Assembly: GCA_030490835.1 (NCBI GenBank)
Contig: CM059972.1
Span: 9,020,264 to 9,084,263, forward strand
Origin: Annona cherimola
Lineage: Eukaryota; Streptophyta; Magnoliopsida; Magnoliales; Annonaceae
Reading direction: 5' to 3'
DNA: 64,000 nt
Position numbers and translations under genes: made by a program
Part shown: positions 43,682 to 54,456 of the stretch, one piece after another
How positions within the stretch are numbered: the first letter of the stretch is position 1
Layout: every line of letters begins with the position of its first letter
Notes under the pieces: model-generated
What the model saw: only the letters and a program-made list of their open reading frames with translations
Told to the model about the DNA's origin: nothing
Databases searched by the model: none

Positions 43682-45435
43682 GGAGATCGTTTAGACGAGA
43701 TCTTAGCCGTTCGTTCTGACGCAGGAGAGATTGAAATCTCTCATATTCAGCATCAAGCTGGCGACTAAGCCGCATTTGTTCCCCGTAAGAATCTCTTCAG
43801 AAAGGGTTTAGCCACGACACAACCATTTGATCCTTCCGCAACCATGCTTCATACGTCGGATTAGGAACAAAAGAGATGACAGTATTAAATACTGCCTGTT
43901 GTGGATCTTTCGATGTTTCTTTGGAGGGGCAACTTCAGTTCCATCAATCTACCCAAAATGATTCGAAGGCTCATTGGAAGAAGGTCAGAAATTGCCCTTT
44001 CCAGACAAGGTAGTTGGAGCCGTCCAACTTGATCTAACCGTTTACTCGCCTCCACACCACAGGCGAGTGAAGTAACTGCGAGCAGCAAGTAGCTTCAAAG
44101 GAGGGCTAAGGCGTCCTTACGTATAGGCTAGCGACTGTAGGCTTCTTTTGAAGCTGGCGTCACAGGTGTTTTCGTTAGCCGGAGATAGGAATCAATGTTG
44201 CTACTCTAATGGAGCGGAGAACGAGATTCGTTAGAAACAGCTAAGCGGAGTCATTGAAATAGATCCGGGTTAAAAATTCTTAATGGTGGCTGCCCAAAAA
44301 GAAGTTTCATCGACGATAGGGGCTTTCAGTGTGAGGCAAGGTCTTTCCCTATTATTCCAATAAGGGATGATGATGGACACCATTAAGATATAACGGTTCA
44401 ATCCCCGAAGGATACTTTCTACCTCAGAAAGAAGAGAGGGAATATAGTAGTGTGTGCCTTTCTTTCCGAACCCGACAATTAAGGTTGTGATGAACACAAG
44501 ACATATGAAGTCTGCTTGGGAAGTTCAGTCTTGTTTTGAAGGGAAGCTCAAATTGATCAGTTCCTAAAGAGCAATCTCATCAGCGGAGTCCTTTCCTGGT
44601 CTAGATAATAGTCAGCTTAAGCCCCGGCCAGTCAGTGGCACCGGGCTTTATTTTATTGAATTTTAGATGCGGAGATAGCGAAATCAAAGCTCCACTAGCT
44701 ATATCCGATCTTGGTTGGCCTTTCAACCCTAGCCACAAGTCATCCCCGTATTTTGCCACATACGTGGGTTCGGTCCTCCAAGGCCTGTTAGAGCTCTCTT
44801 CAACCTGCTCATGGCTAGATCGATCAGTTTCGGGTCAAATAGGAAGAACTAGAGGATTCCACCTCTGAAAAGCGCCTACACCTAATGGCTTAAGCCGCTG
44901 TTCCCATTGCCTCGCTGACCCATCATGCGAAAGGTACGCCGTTAGAGTGAGTGCGCCCGTCGGCTCTAAGCTCCGCTCCTTTGACTGATTGTTCGCATCG
45001 GATCTCAGGTTCTCTATTGCGTCGATAGTAGTCGGGGGATTGGATCCATGTCTAGCGTACTTACGATCGTCGATGGCGATGAGGTACCAGATGAGATAAA
45101 CGAAGTTTAGAAGGGATATGATGAAATTCCCCGATTGGCTTTTCCCGGAGGGCCGATCCATTTTCTTTTTTTGATGAATCCAATATTCTAATGAATTCAA
45201 AAAGCCAGAAGCCGAAGGCATAGACAACAAGGGAAATTCACCGGCGACGCTACAAGTCTTATAAGAGCGGGTCTTCTCCACCTTTCCTGTCTTTTAGTGA
45301 CTCTTGTTGGCTTGCGAAGCATGGTTAGAACAAGGACCGGACAAGACAAGACAAGCTACGACTACCGGTGACGCTACGGGTCTTAAGGCTGCTAGGAAGA
45401 AAGCACTAAAAGGACATTGCTTCGACGAAATTATG
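43680..45435. other. Probable nuclear insertion of mitochondrial DNA (NUMT)
   Basis: The block is noticeably GC-richer than its AT-rich flanks and has the balanced, repeat-free texture of plant mitochondrial intergenic DNA. Stretches such as 'gtgacgctacgggtcttaa' and 'cttaagccccggccagtcag' are reminiscent of plant mitochondrial sequence, though I identify no mitochondrial gene with certainty. A minus-strand open frame of 148 residues lies at 44835-45281 with a membrane-like segment (NFVYLIWYLIAI). Abrupt edges (TC repeat on the left, AT-rich start at about 45436) suit an insertion. It could alternatively be an unfamiliar repeat. Confidence 0.5.
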
Positions 45436-46130
45436 TTTTGTGAAACCACAAAATATCTCCTCACTACTTTCTAAATTATATTTGTTTCATTTTTATCCTA
45501 TTTGTTCTCATTTTCTTTTGTTTAATTTCAATATTAATGAAATATTGAGTTCTAGGCTGTTTTGTTGGCCATTTTTGTTATTTCGGAAGCACCATGTGTT
45601 AAAAAATGACCTTGGGTCTCTTACATGAAATAGGTAATAAGTAAAGAAGTCAAGACATCTATGTGCACACACACAAGAAGCTTAAGTAGCCTGCTAATGA
45701 ATATCTGAGGATCACATAAAAATTCAATATGGGTTCTGTACCTTGTAAGTTTAGGAGCAGAAGTTTGGTAAAATAGGAGAGAGTTCAAACTCCTATTTAG
45801 AGAAGAAAGTAGGTTATTTGAAAAGATTATAATAGATACTTCTACAATGTGACGTCATTTACCATGCTAATTGTGTTTTATACATCGTCTATTGTAATTT
45901 GGTAATCCATGATCTATAGTAATTAGGTAATCCATGATTTACTTCTAAGCAAATTGTTTGATGATTGGAATTCTTTGAATGATTAAATGGTCATTTGATA
46001 TGATGTACAGCTATACACATGCTATGATTGTTTAATTTGTTACTTCAAAGTTGGCTTATTTCTGTAAGGGAGGTGCTGGTCTCATGATGGCTTGGAGCTC
46101 ATCATTGGATTAGTTCCATGATTTCTGCTG
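45436..46130. other. Intergenic stretch without a recognisable gene
   Basis: Nothing recognisable. A short direct repeat ('atctatagtaattaggtaatccatgat' beside 'gtaatttggtaatccatgatc') lies near 45893-45940. Confidence 0.4.
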
Positions 46131-46135
46131 TTTCC

Positions 46136-46515
46136 TTAGCTCTGTAGTTGAGGTATGTTGGATGAGCTGCATGCTTTAGGTACTGCAGGCAACACGTTCA
46201 CAAACTCTATTGTCTTATTTCTATTTCTTGTTTTGGCTGACTTTTTTTTTTGGCTATTTTTTTCACTTTCAAATCTTCTAGGCAAGTAGCAAATCACAGG
46301 TGCATCCCATATTTTGCGTCTGAATTTTCTTCCATGATCAGATGCGTTATTAACTCCATCCCTTTTTGAACAAACATACGGCTTCCCTTCATCCAGTTCA
46401 ACAGGGGAGACTTTGGGCACTGTTACCTTATGCTGTACTTCAAGAGGCTGTGTATGTGCAAAAGGGGTTGCATTTAATGCTTTCAGGCTCTTAACATATG
46501 TTAAAAATTTATCTG
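46136..46515 (-). pseudogene. Unrecognised coding-like fragment (3'-terminal exon type)
   Basis: A minus-strand frame of about 125 residues from an AG acceptor-like site (TTGCTTCAG near 46515) to a stop at 46136, with balanced protein-like composition: KFLTYVKSLKALNATPFAHT, then GKPYVCSKRDGVNN and RKFRRKIWDAPVICYLPRRF, and a basic KKKSAKTRNRNK patch. I do not recognise the family. It is cut off upstream by a SINE, so it could be the last exon of a broken gene. It could also be a chance frame, but the sequence looks less random than the surrounding frames. Confidence 0.4.
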
Positions 46516-46524
46516 AAGCAATTT

Positions 46525-46703
46525 GGAACCTTGGTGCAGTGGGAAAAGTTGTCACCATATGACGAGGAGATCACGGTTTCCAGTTGTGGAAACCACTTTT
46601 GCTTTGCAAGGTATGGTTGTGTACCATCGATGTAAAAAATGGTCAAACCCTTCCTCGGACCTTGAGCATGCGGGAGCTTTATCCACCAGGCTGCTCTTTT
46701 TTT
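46525..46703 (+). mobile_element. Au-type SINE copy
   Basis: The head 'gaaccttggtgcagtgg' matches a tRNA-derived box A region, followed by 'gttgtcaccatatgacgagg' and a degenerate box B ('cggtttccagttgtgg'). The 3' part 'cttcctcggaccttgagcat', 'gcgggagctttatcc' and 'ccaggctgctc' plus a T-run matches the conserved 3' end of the plant Au SINE family as I remember it (GCGGGAGCTT ... ACCGGGCTGCCC then Ts). No clean target duplication seen. Confidence 0.8.
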
Positions 46704-47420
46704 CTTTGGGGCTTGATCATTTCAGGCTGGTCCAAAAAACATATATGTTTCTTTTCGAAATTTTTTTTAATAGAACCATTAACTTTGGTAACTTTGGTAT
46801 ATTTAATATAAACCATTCTTTACCATTTTTCTTGATGTGTATATACTTCTTTTGGATTTTTAAATACAGGAGTACTTTAATTATTTTAAATTGTAGCAAT
46901 ATGACTAGAGTCGGTCATACTTCTATGAAACCCCCTCCATATTTAAAATCTTGATGGTTGATGGAAAATCTATTCCATCCATTGTGTTTAACATCATTTA
47001 TAGTATCTTGAAAATTTTTTATTTGTTTAGTTTCATTGTATACGGGCCCCATCTAGTAATAAAATGATTTAATGCTAAATTGTCAAATTTAAAGTAGTTT
47101 TTTAAATATCTAAACTATTTAAAATATCACTACTATTTAGATAAATGATTTTATTAAGTATTGTTACATTTTAATACATGTATGAATGAATCTAAGCATT
47201 TTTCATAATTTACACATATATATTTTTGCAAATGTGGCCCATGCACATACTTGATTTGGATGAAACTTGGTGTTCGAGCTAAATCAATGATGTTATTTAC
47301 CCGGCTTCGATTCTACGTAACCTAATTCATAGAAGCAGAGCCCGACTAGAATATATTTATATTTAAAAATTCAAAATAAATATATAAAGATTTTTAAAAA
47401 TGGTAAAATCTAGTTTATAG
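46704..47420. other. AT-rich intergenic stretch
   Basis: No gene seen; short inverted patches ('aaattgtcaaatttaaagtag' region) are not a definable element. Confidence 0.4.
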
Positions 47421-47424
47421 ATTA

Positions 47425-47700
47425 ATAGGTTGTTTGTTTGCACCAAAAACTTTTAAATCTAAAATTCTTTACTTTATACAGTTATTCTATTTTTTAATTA
47501 TTTCTTCACTTCCTTGTATATAACCTTGCTTTTCAGTCATTTCTACACAATTACCCATACATTTAACTGATTTATTTTAATTTTATTCTCTTTACTCATC
47601 ATTGCCCTTATCATATTACATCACTTTCTCCTGTTTCAAAAATTTCCGCACCAAAAACTTCTCATAAAAAATTCTCTTCACAAAAATACCCTAAACATAC
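47425..47700 (-). mobile_element. Tourist-like MITE (family A), reverse copy
   Basis: It begins near GGTTGTTTGTTTGC and ends near 'caaaaataccctaaac', with reverse blocks 'cagtcatttctacacaattaccc' and 'ctcatcattgcccttatcat'. The termini have drifted. Confidence 0.6.
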
Positions 47701-50700
47701 ATAGATTAATAGTTCTATAAAAAATATTTTTTGGACCAGTCTGAACTATTTAACTGTTAAATGATCATTTGCCATTGTCTTTATGGTCCTTCTCCTAATA
47801 TATTTCATTGACATTCCTGAATGTTGTTCTTATTGGTAAATTAGATTGGGGTTGGCCCTTATAACTGCTAAAATGTAACGTGTGAATCAGAATTTTGAAA
47901 TATGAACTTCAAAATTGGAGATAGGTGGGGAGTCCAAAGATCGTGTTTTATTTCACGTAGTCTCTAACAGATTTTAGTTTCACATGACCTTTAAAGTAAA
48001 ATCTCAAAAGAAATATGTTTCAAGCTGTAATAATAGGATACATCAATGTTATCACTTAGTCCTATTTGATTTTTGATTGATTTATCTAGGTCACACTAAT
48101 TGTATCGCTTAGGGCACATTTGATGTTCAGTCCAAAGGAGGTTGCAATATATATATATTTTTTAATATTTAAATGTTGAAGCAATTGAAGAGTTTTAAAT
48201 GGAACCAAGCTTGTTTGGCAATTTGTGATTGGGTGCTATGCAGTGAAGCGGCAGGTACAAGACGAGATGGTTGCCACTTCAAGGTGTAAAAAAATCTCGT
48301 TTCATATTTGGAAAATTTTGAATTAGTGGTCTGAGGACGTGTGGGATAACTAATGCAGATGCCATTTTTTAAATTTGTGACGTTGCAATTGGTCAAGTTT
48401 TGGGAAAATTTTGCAGTCTACTGTGTGTTTAATGTATGCAATGGATGTTTATTTCACAAGTATATTAAAAGGTCTTGTATTGAGTTGGTTCAAATGATAA
48501 AATTGCAACTTGCATTTGGGTAAATGACATTATAGTGCAATTATTGTAATCAATCTTCCTAAAGAGGGTGATTGTCGCTTTAATTAGGATAGAAAAAGTT
48601 GTGCTGATTCTGTTGCTTTGCTTAATTGTGGAAGCACAGGTGAGTAAAAGGAAATGTTGATGGGTGGGCTTAGTGGTCAACGAAAGGAATGCACTACAAC
48701 TCTTAGTTATCAAAAATAGTGGAGAAAGACTGCAGGGGATGAGAGGAAAGGGCTGAAAAGAGAGGCAAAAGAGGACTGTCCTAAGGTTTTGAAAACCGAC
48801 CTGCCTTACGGAAATGCTTTTAAGCCCCATTTGTTAACGAGGACAAAAAACTCCCTTTTCCTTTTAATTAACATGTGATATACATTATTCACGCTTATCT
48901 AACGAAACATTACTTTATTCATTATCATGTATATTTTCAATAATCAGCTTTTTTCTTTTTCTTCAAAATGTTTATCTATTTTATCTTTTGCTTTAGTTCT
49001 GATTGCTTCACCTATCTTCCTTTTCTCCTTGTTTTCCACATTTCTTTTCTTCCCCCTCTTTTTCTGCTCGTTTCTTCGCACATGAACAGATAGGCATGTA
49101 TGACATGTTTAGGAAGAGTTTTTATGGATGATAGATCATTTGTGAGGCCTGAATAGAATGGACAGAAAGAGAATCCTTAATGGTTTGGAGTTGTGGTGTA
49201 GAAGCAAGGATAATAGTTGGAAATACTATTAGAAAATGATTGCAAAATAGACCTGTAGGGCTTTATGTGATAGGTGAGAGCATTCTATAACTAAATCTTG
49301 TTGATGCAAACTCAATTCCCCGTTGTCGAACAGTTCTGGAGCAGGGATAGGGACAGGGAGAGGAGCACTTGTCCTACTGATTGGCTGCTGGTGTTGCTAA
49401 TTGGGACGAGTTGTTTAATCCATTCTGGCCATTGTTTGTTTCTTTGTTTTTGTTTTTTTTTTTTCTTTTTTCCTTGCTTGCTGATCTCGGATCCTTTGGA
49501 TGTACTTGGAGAGTCGGTTCTGAAGGAGCTGGGTGTATCTGCTGAAGCACGTGAGAAGTAGCTGGAATCTTTCTTGCCAATTGCTTCGCATGAGGAGATT
49601 TTCGAATGTGTTTGGACCACGAGGTCTTGCCTTATGAGGTGTTTGTCCACACCCAGTGACTCTCTTAAGCATTCTTGTAGCCTTCTGTAGTTGCAGTCAA
49701 CCGTGAAGAAGCATAGGGAGTCCCAACTGATGAATTGGATTCCCAGGAGAATGGAATAAGTGAAAGCAGATAGTCCTTGATGACAAGCTTCGTTGGTTGT
49801 TTTTAACTGTCCATCCATGTACACCCCTTTCCAATTTTGAGGAGGAGGTAGTTTTCCAAGGGTGAGGGAATGACAAGGACTAGAAGACATGAGGTCTCAA
49901 AGTATCAAGTAACAAGATCATGCATCTGAAAACCCGGATTCAGTTATTCTTGTGTCCCCTTCCCCTTTTTTTTTTCTGTTTCTTTCCTGCAATTCTCCGA
50001 TCAGGATCCCCACTTTCAGATCCCGTCGGTCTTCCACACACACGGTTTATGCTGCCTATGTTTTTTGCAGGCGACATTTTTTAGGATGAAAAGAATCGTG
50101 TCTTTCTTGACGACGGATCTCCAACGGTTGAGGCTTGTGAGAGATTTTTAAGGGTTCGAAAGGTTGGCCGATAAGAAGCAAAATGCAAATATCATCAGGA
50201 AAGGAGGATTTCTACATTACTCCCTTTTTATTGTACATTAGCTTTTGATGTCTTACTAAAAGGATATTTTAAAAACATCAGAACTAGCTGTATTAATAAC
50301 ATATGCCTTCCCTATCAAAATAATAATAATAATAAATGTCTTATTTATGATACTAAAAAAACTTTGATTGCAATTATAGTTAAAAAAAAAAAAAAGAATA
50401 GAAAATCATTTAATTTGCAACCATTAAAAATTGTAAGGGAGTATATGAGCATGCTTTGACGTTAATTCGGCTGAAATTGTTATGTTCTGGGGAGGTGCAA
50501 TTTGTAGCTCTAATTTGTCAAGGATCGTCGCTCATATTAGCGGAAAATTTACTAAAAGAAGCCAGGGCCAGTGGGACCGTTTGACGGAAAAGCCCTGTCT
50601 TATATTCTATTGGTTGCATCGATCAAGATTTTTAGAGGCGAAACAATTCCACAAAAGGAAAGTCCGGTGGGCGACCTAGGTTCGGAATTTTTGCCATTGG

Positions 50701-50780
50701 GAATGAGGATTTCAAACAAGTGGCATCAAGTTGTGAGAGGAGTTTCAATCCAAATTATATGAAATTGGGTCAATATGATT
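47701..50780. other. Long intergenic stretch without a supported gene
   Basis: Several open frames of 60-190 codons occur, including overlapping ones at 49312-49890, but they are driven by a T/A-rich run near 49450-49475 and lack family motifs or splice support. Segment 50480-50720 is somewhat GC-richer but unidentified. No RNA gene or complete transposon seen. Confidence 0.45.
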
Positions 50781-50790
50781 TCATATTTAT

Positions 50791-52110
50791 GCGGGGAATT
50801 TATATCATAAACCTTCTAACTTTGCATAAGAAACTTAAACTGTGTATTATCATTTTAAACCTTGTTGAATTTTAGTATTTACCTTTTAAACTCCCTCCTC
50901 TTAGGCCGTCAACAAAGCTGTCTGGTCGTCTCATTGCATGCATATATTTTTATAGATGACCAAATTGACCCGTGCAAATGCTTTTTAACTCCCCTCCCAA
51001 GCTCCCACTTTGAAAAGTAGATGGTGATCTCTTTCTTAATTGATTTTCAGTGTAGATAAGAAGGATATGACTAAAAATAAATGTCTAAACAAAATTAATC
51101 GTTTGAATAATTACATTTTAGGTTTTAAAAGGAAATTTAAAATCTAAAATCATATATTTACGACAAAAAATTAGGATAATGATATAATGCAACAATCCTC
51201 CATGTCCATCAAATTAATGTTTTACATGGCTTAGATTATTCGTTGTTGCTGCATTTGTACAAATTTTATACGGGCCACTGAAATACGAGGTTAGGTACTC
51301 CAACCTTCCATGGTCGGTGACACAAATCTAGCAACCTGCTGGAAGATCCAGCCAACTGCAGCAACCCCTCTTCTCTTCCACAGTTCCAACACTCTTCATC
51401 AACATTAGCGGCTTTACCCTTTGCGACGCCTATCAGCAAGCAACTGTAATTTTTCAATATGTACAGCAATACTCTTTCAACAAGACCAGACGCCAATTTA
51501 AATTTGTATGCATCTGTCTCCACTGCATCATAAAATTCGAAAAAAAGCCCCTAATCAAGCCAATCCCTATTTCAAAACAGCCCATACCAAATCAGATCCA
51601 TCCCCAAAAGTGATTGGAGGATCCCCCATCCCATTCAGAGCCACCGCACGTCTGCTATTCCACGGCTTCTCTAACTAGTAGTGCAATGGGACTATGGAAG
51701 CATTTTCTTTAAAGCTATTTGTGAGAGCAGCAGACAACATTAGCTCTAACCTAGCCATCAAATTCGAATATTTGTAGTTGGGGAACATAATAACTAACCA
51801 CAAAAATTGGTCATCCGCTGTAAAAATCATTCCAAACATAATAGTCATTTCAGCAGGATTTGTAACCAAAATCGAATACGGACAGCGAGATTTGTTGTCG
51901 GTTCATCAATTTGGGGGTGAGTGAGGGTTTTCTAAGTTGGGGCTTTTCATCATGTTTATATCTGCTAAACGTAGCTTTGTTGACAAAGTGAGAGATGAGA
52001 GTTTAAAATGCAACTACCGAAACTTAGTAAGGTTTAAAATACTAATACACAAACATCAAGGTTCAAAATGGTAATATACAAAATTATAAAGTTTATGGAG
52101 CAAATCACCC
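50791..52110. mobile_element. Probable Mutator-like element with degenerate long inverted repeats
   Basis: The left end GGGGAATTTATATCATAAACC with 'tgtgtattatcattttaaacc' is mirrored on the right: the complement of its end reads GGGTGATTTGCTCCATAAAC with 'tgtgtattagtattttaaacc'. The repeats are roughly 95 bp and about three quarters identical. The interior holds GC-richer material including the coding-like fragment at 51266-51523. No clean target duplication was found, so the class is tentative. Confidence 0.5.
51266..51532 (-). pseudogene. Unrecognised coding-like fragment inside the MULE-like element
   Basis: A minus-strand frame reads ETDAYKFKLASGLVERVLLY, then NYSCLLIGVAKGKAANVDEE and CWNCGREEGLLQLAGSS. 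It is more protein-like than random AT-rich frames and includes a CWNC pair, but I do not recognise a family. Its position inside a TIR-bounded element suggests captured host gene sequence. Confidence 0.35.
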
Positions 52111-52512
52111 AATTTATTACGTAACTGAGTGCGTTAAGTGGATGTTGCACTTTTTAACTCAAGTTTTGTATTTACATACTTTTGTTAGCCCGGGCTAGGA
52201 GGAACTACCCCTTACTAAATTTAATTCATGGATTGCAATTTTTAGATGCATTTTTTTAATTTCAAAACAAATAGCTTTATGGGCTAAAAGGGCTGAAATC
52301 TATCTAATATACGCCATGAAAACTATTGATTTTAGAATTCAAAAATATATACGCATCCAAACTTGTACATTTCGACATGTGAATTAAATATATTGGACCT
52401 AAGTTTTCAGGACAAAAGTTAAAAAAAAAACACCTGTGTGCCTAGGCATAGGGCTAATGAGATCAGAACCCTAACATGGTAACACACCCATAGATAGAGG
52501 CATGATCCCGGT

Positions 52513-52878
52513 AGGCCGGCCTAAGTAAAGCAGACTTAAAAACATATTTTAAGGCATTTTTAAAAATTTTTCCATAAACATATTAAGCTAGGTGTATTGA
52601 ATATATAAATCAAGTTCTACTATTCTTAGATTTTTTAAGTATTTATTTTTTATTTTTAAAGATAGTGGCATTCTTATAATTTTTAGAAGCCAAAAAATTA
52701 CGAGAATATCACTATCTTTAAAAATTAAAAATAAATACTTAAAAAATTCAAAAATGGTAAAACTTTATTTATATATTCAATATACCTAGTTTAACGTGTT
52801 TGTAAAAAAAAAAAACTAGAAAAACCTCAAAATATGTTTTTAGGGTAGCTTAAGTGAAGCTTTACTTAGGCTGACCTA
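52513..52878. mobile_element. Foldback MITE with near-perfect hairpin
   Basis: The outer arms GGCCGGCCTAAGTAAAGC ... 'aaaaacatattttaagg' and the complement of 'cctcaaaatatgttttta' ... 'gaagctttacttaggctgacc' pair, and the centre is a long near-perfect hairpin ('aagtatttattttttatttttaaagatagtggc' against 'actatctttaaaaattaaaaataaatactt'). The hairpin architecture resembles that of the element at 16320-16645, with the shared 'aaaaatggtaaaac' block. Confidence 0.75.
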
Positions 52879-53389
52879 AGAGGATCATAACTTTAGATAG
52901 AGACAACTTATTTCAAAAATTTGCAAAATATGACTCCTTGTAATGAATAAAGATTTAAAACTGTTAATTTATGATATAAAATGATCAAAAGGCCTTCCAA
53001 TAAGGTTTGCAAGATTCGTATCCATATTTATTAGGTTCGAATACCTATGTAAGCAAATAAAATCATAAAATGTAAAAATATATTTTTAAAATACAAAAAA
53101 TATTGTTTAAAAAAATTCCTACCATTGAATAAATCTATTTAATAGGAGGAATATTTGTAAAAATAATTTTTGTATTTAAAAAACACTTTCTTGCTTTTTA
53201 TAATTTTATTTGTTTACACGAGTATTTTCATCATTTCAAACAAATCTTTTTTGGTGTGAATACAAATTTTGCAAAAATTACAGTACGCATTTTGATTAAA
53301 CCTTTTAGGTACATATGAAAAACCTCATTCAACAGATTTTGGACTTTTTTATACAAGGTCTGCACACGTGATTTTAATGAGGTTTGGAA

Positions 53390-53640
53390 TCCTAGTTAAA
53401 TAAACGATATGAAGAAAGTGCTCGAGAATTGATAATTTGATGGAAATGAAAAAGAAAAAATTGAGATAAATGTTGAAAAATGATAGAGTGATGTGGGATA
53501 ACAAGGGTAAAGTAGAAATAAATAAAATAGATTTACGAATATAAGAGAAATGATTAAAAGTATAAAATTAAATTACTTTGACTTTCTTTTTTCCCTATTC
53601 ATTTCATTCCCACTACCACCAAAAAGCCAAACGCTTCAAA
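53390..53640 (+). mobile_element. Decayed Tourist-like MITE (family A)
   Basis: Forward blocks 'tgatagagtgatgtgggataacaagggtaaag' and 'aagagaaatgattaaaagtataaaat' are recognisable; the ends are not. Confidence 0.45.
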
Positions 53641-53714
53641 ATGAAATGGGTGCATCAAAATTGGCCCCATTTAATCATGATACACCTTAGTATATCTTAT
53701 GTAAAAATAGGAAG

Positions 53715-53955
53715 GAAAAAATCAAAATTTCGCAAACCCAGCAAATCCTTCATCGCTGAATGGGGGGCTACGCGCGCAGCTCAGCCACCCCAACCGGATA
53801 TAGTGCCCACCGGAGACAACAAGTTCCCATTTAATCAGAAGACAATTAGCTCCATATCAATAATCGAAACACCCAATATGAGGGTTCGAACCCACGAACA
53901 AGCACTAAGAGACATCTTCCACGACCACCCGACCAAAGGCCGGTTGGCGATGTAG
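53715..53955 (-). mobile_element. Possible tRNA-derived SINE, minus orientation
   Basis: On the minus strand TGGTCGGGTGG (about 53928-53938) fits the tRNA box A pattern at 9 of 11 positions. Some 32 bases further comes GGTTCGAACCC, a good box B. Such an internal RNA polymerase III promoter at one end of a ~240-bp GC-richer block is the usual SINE layout. The 3' part runs to 'gggtttgcgaaattttgatt'. The family is unknown to me. Confidence 0.45.
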
Positions 53956-54456
53956 TTGTGTTTTGAAGAGTAGTGATTTGTGGAAAATGTTGTTATTTTT
54001 GTGAGAAAATGCTTTGTTTGAGACCATCAACGTGATTAGATGAACTTATAACATGTATCATGTTTAATATATCACATCTAGTACGCAAAATTTTAGAAAT
54101 TTTCTTAATAAAATAATCATAATGCCCCCATAAAACTTAGAATTATTTGACAACGATACACACGAATCCGATAAAATTTTTACCTCGGGTGATGCTTAAC
54201 CTCAGGTTCATGAGATATTAGAAAGATAAAAATGGTTTGAAGATTTTAGAAAATCTCCTCAGTGAGGGACAACCGGAACATGACTACAGCACAATCATGG
54301 AGTCAGAAATAAGTATCCAGAACCATTAGACAAGTAAAAAAAGTGAAGTTGAACTATTGAAGGTCGACAGAGAAGAAGTGGCTTCATATATGGATACAAT
54401 TTGCAATTAACAAGGAGATAACAGCTGAAAAAAGGAAAATGAAATACTGAATCACC

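Noticed and set aside
44835..45281. A 148-residue minus-strand frame in the NUMT-like block as a functional gene
   Set aside because: It fits a residual open frame in organelle-type DNA; I do not recognise it and see no nuclear gene signals.
49312..49890. A 192-residue minus-strand open frame with a Lys-rich stretch
   Set aside because: The Lys run comes from a homopolymer T tract (about 49450-49475); no recognised domain, and overlapping frames are equally long.
53578..53955. A 125-residue plus-strand frame
   Set aside because: It spans MITE debris and the putative SINE; composition and lack of motif make a gene unlikely.
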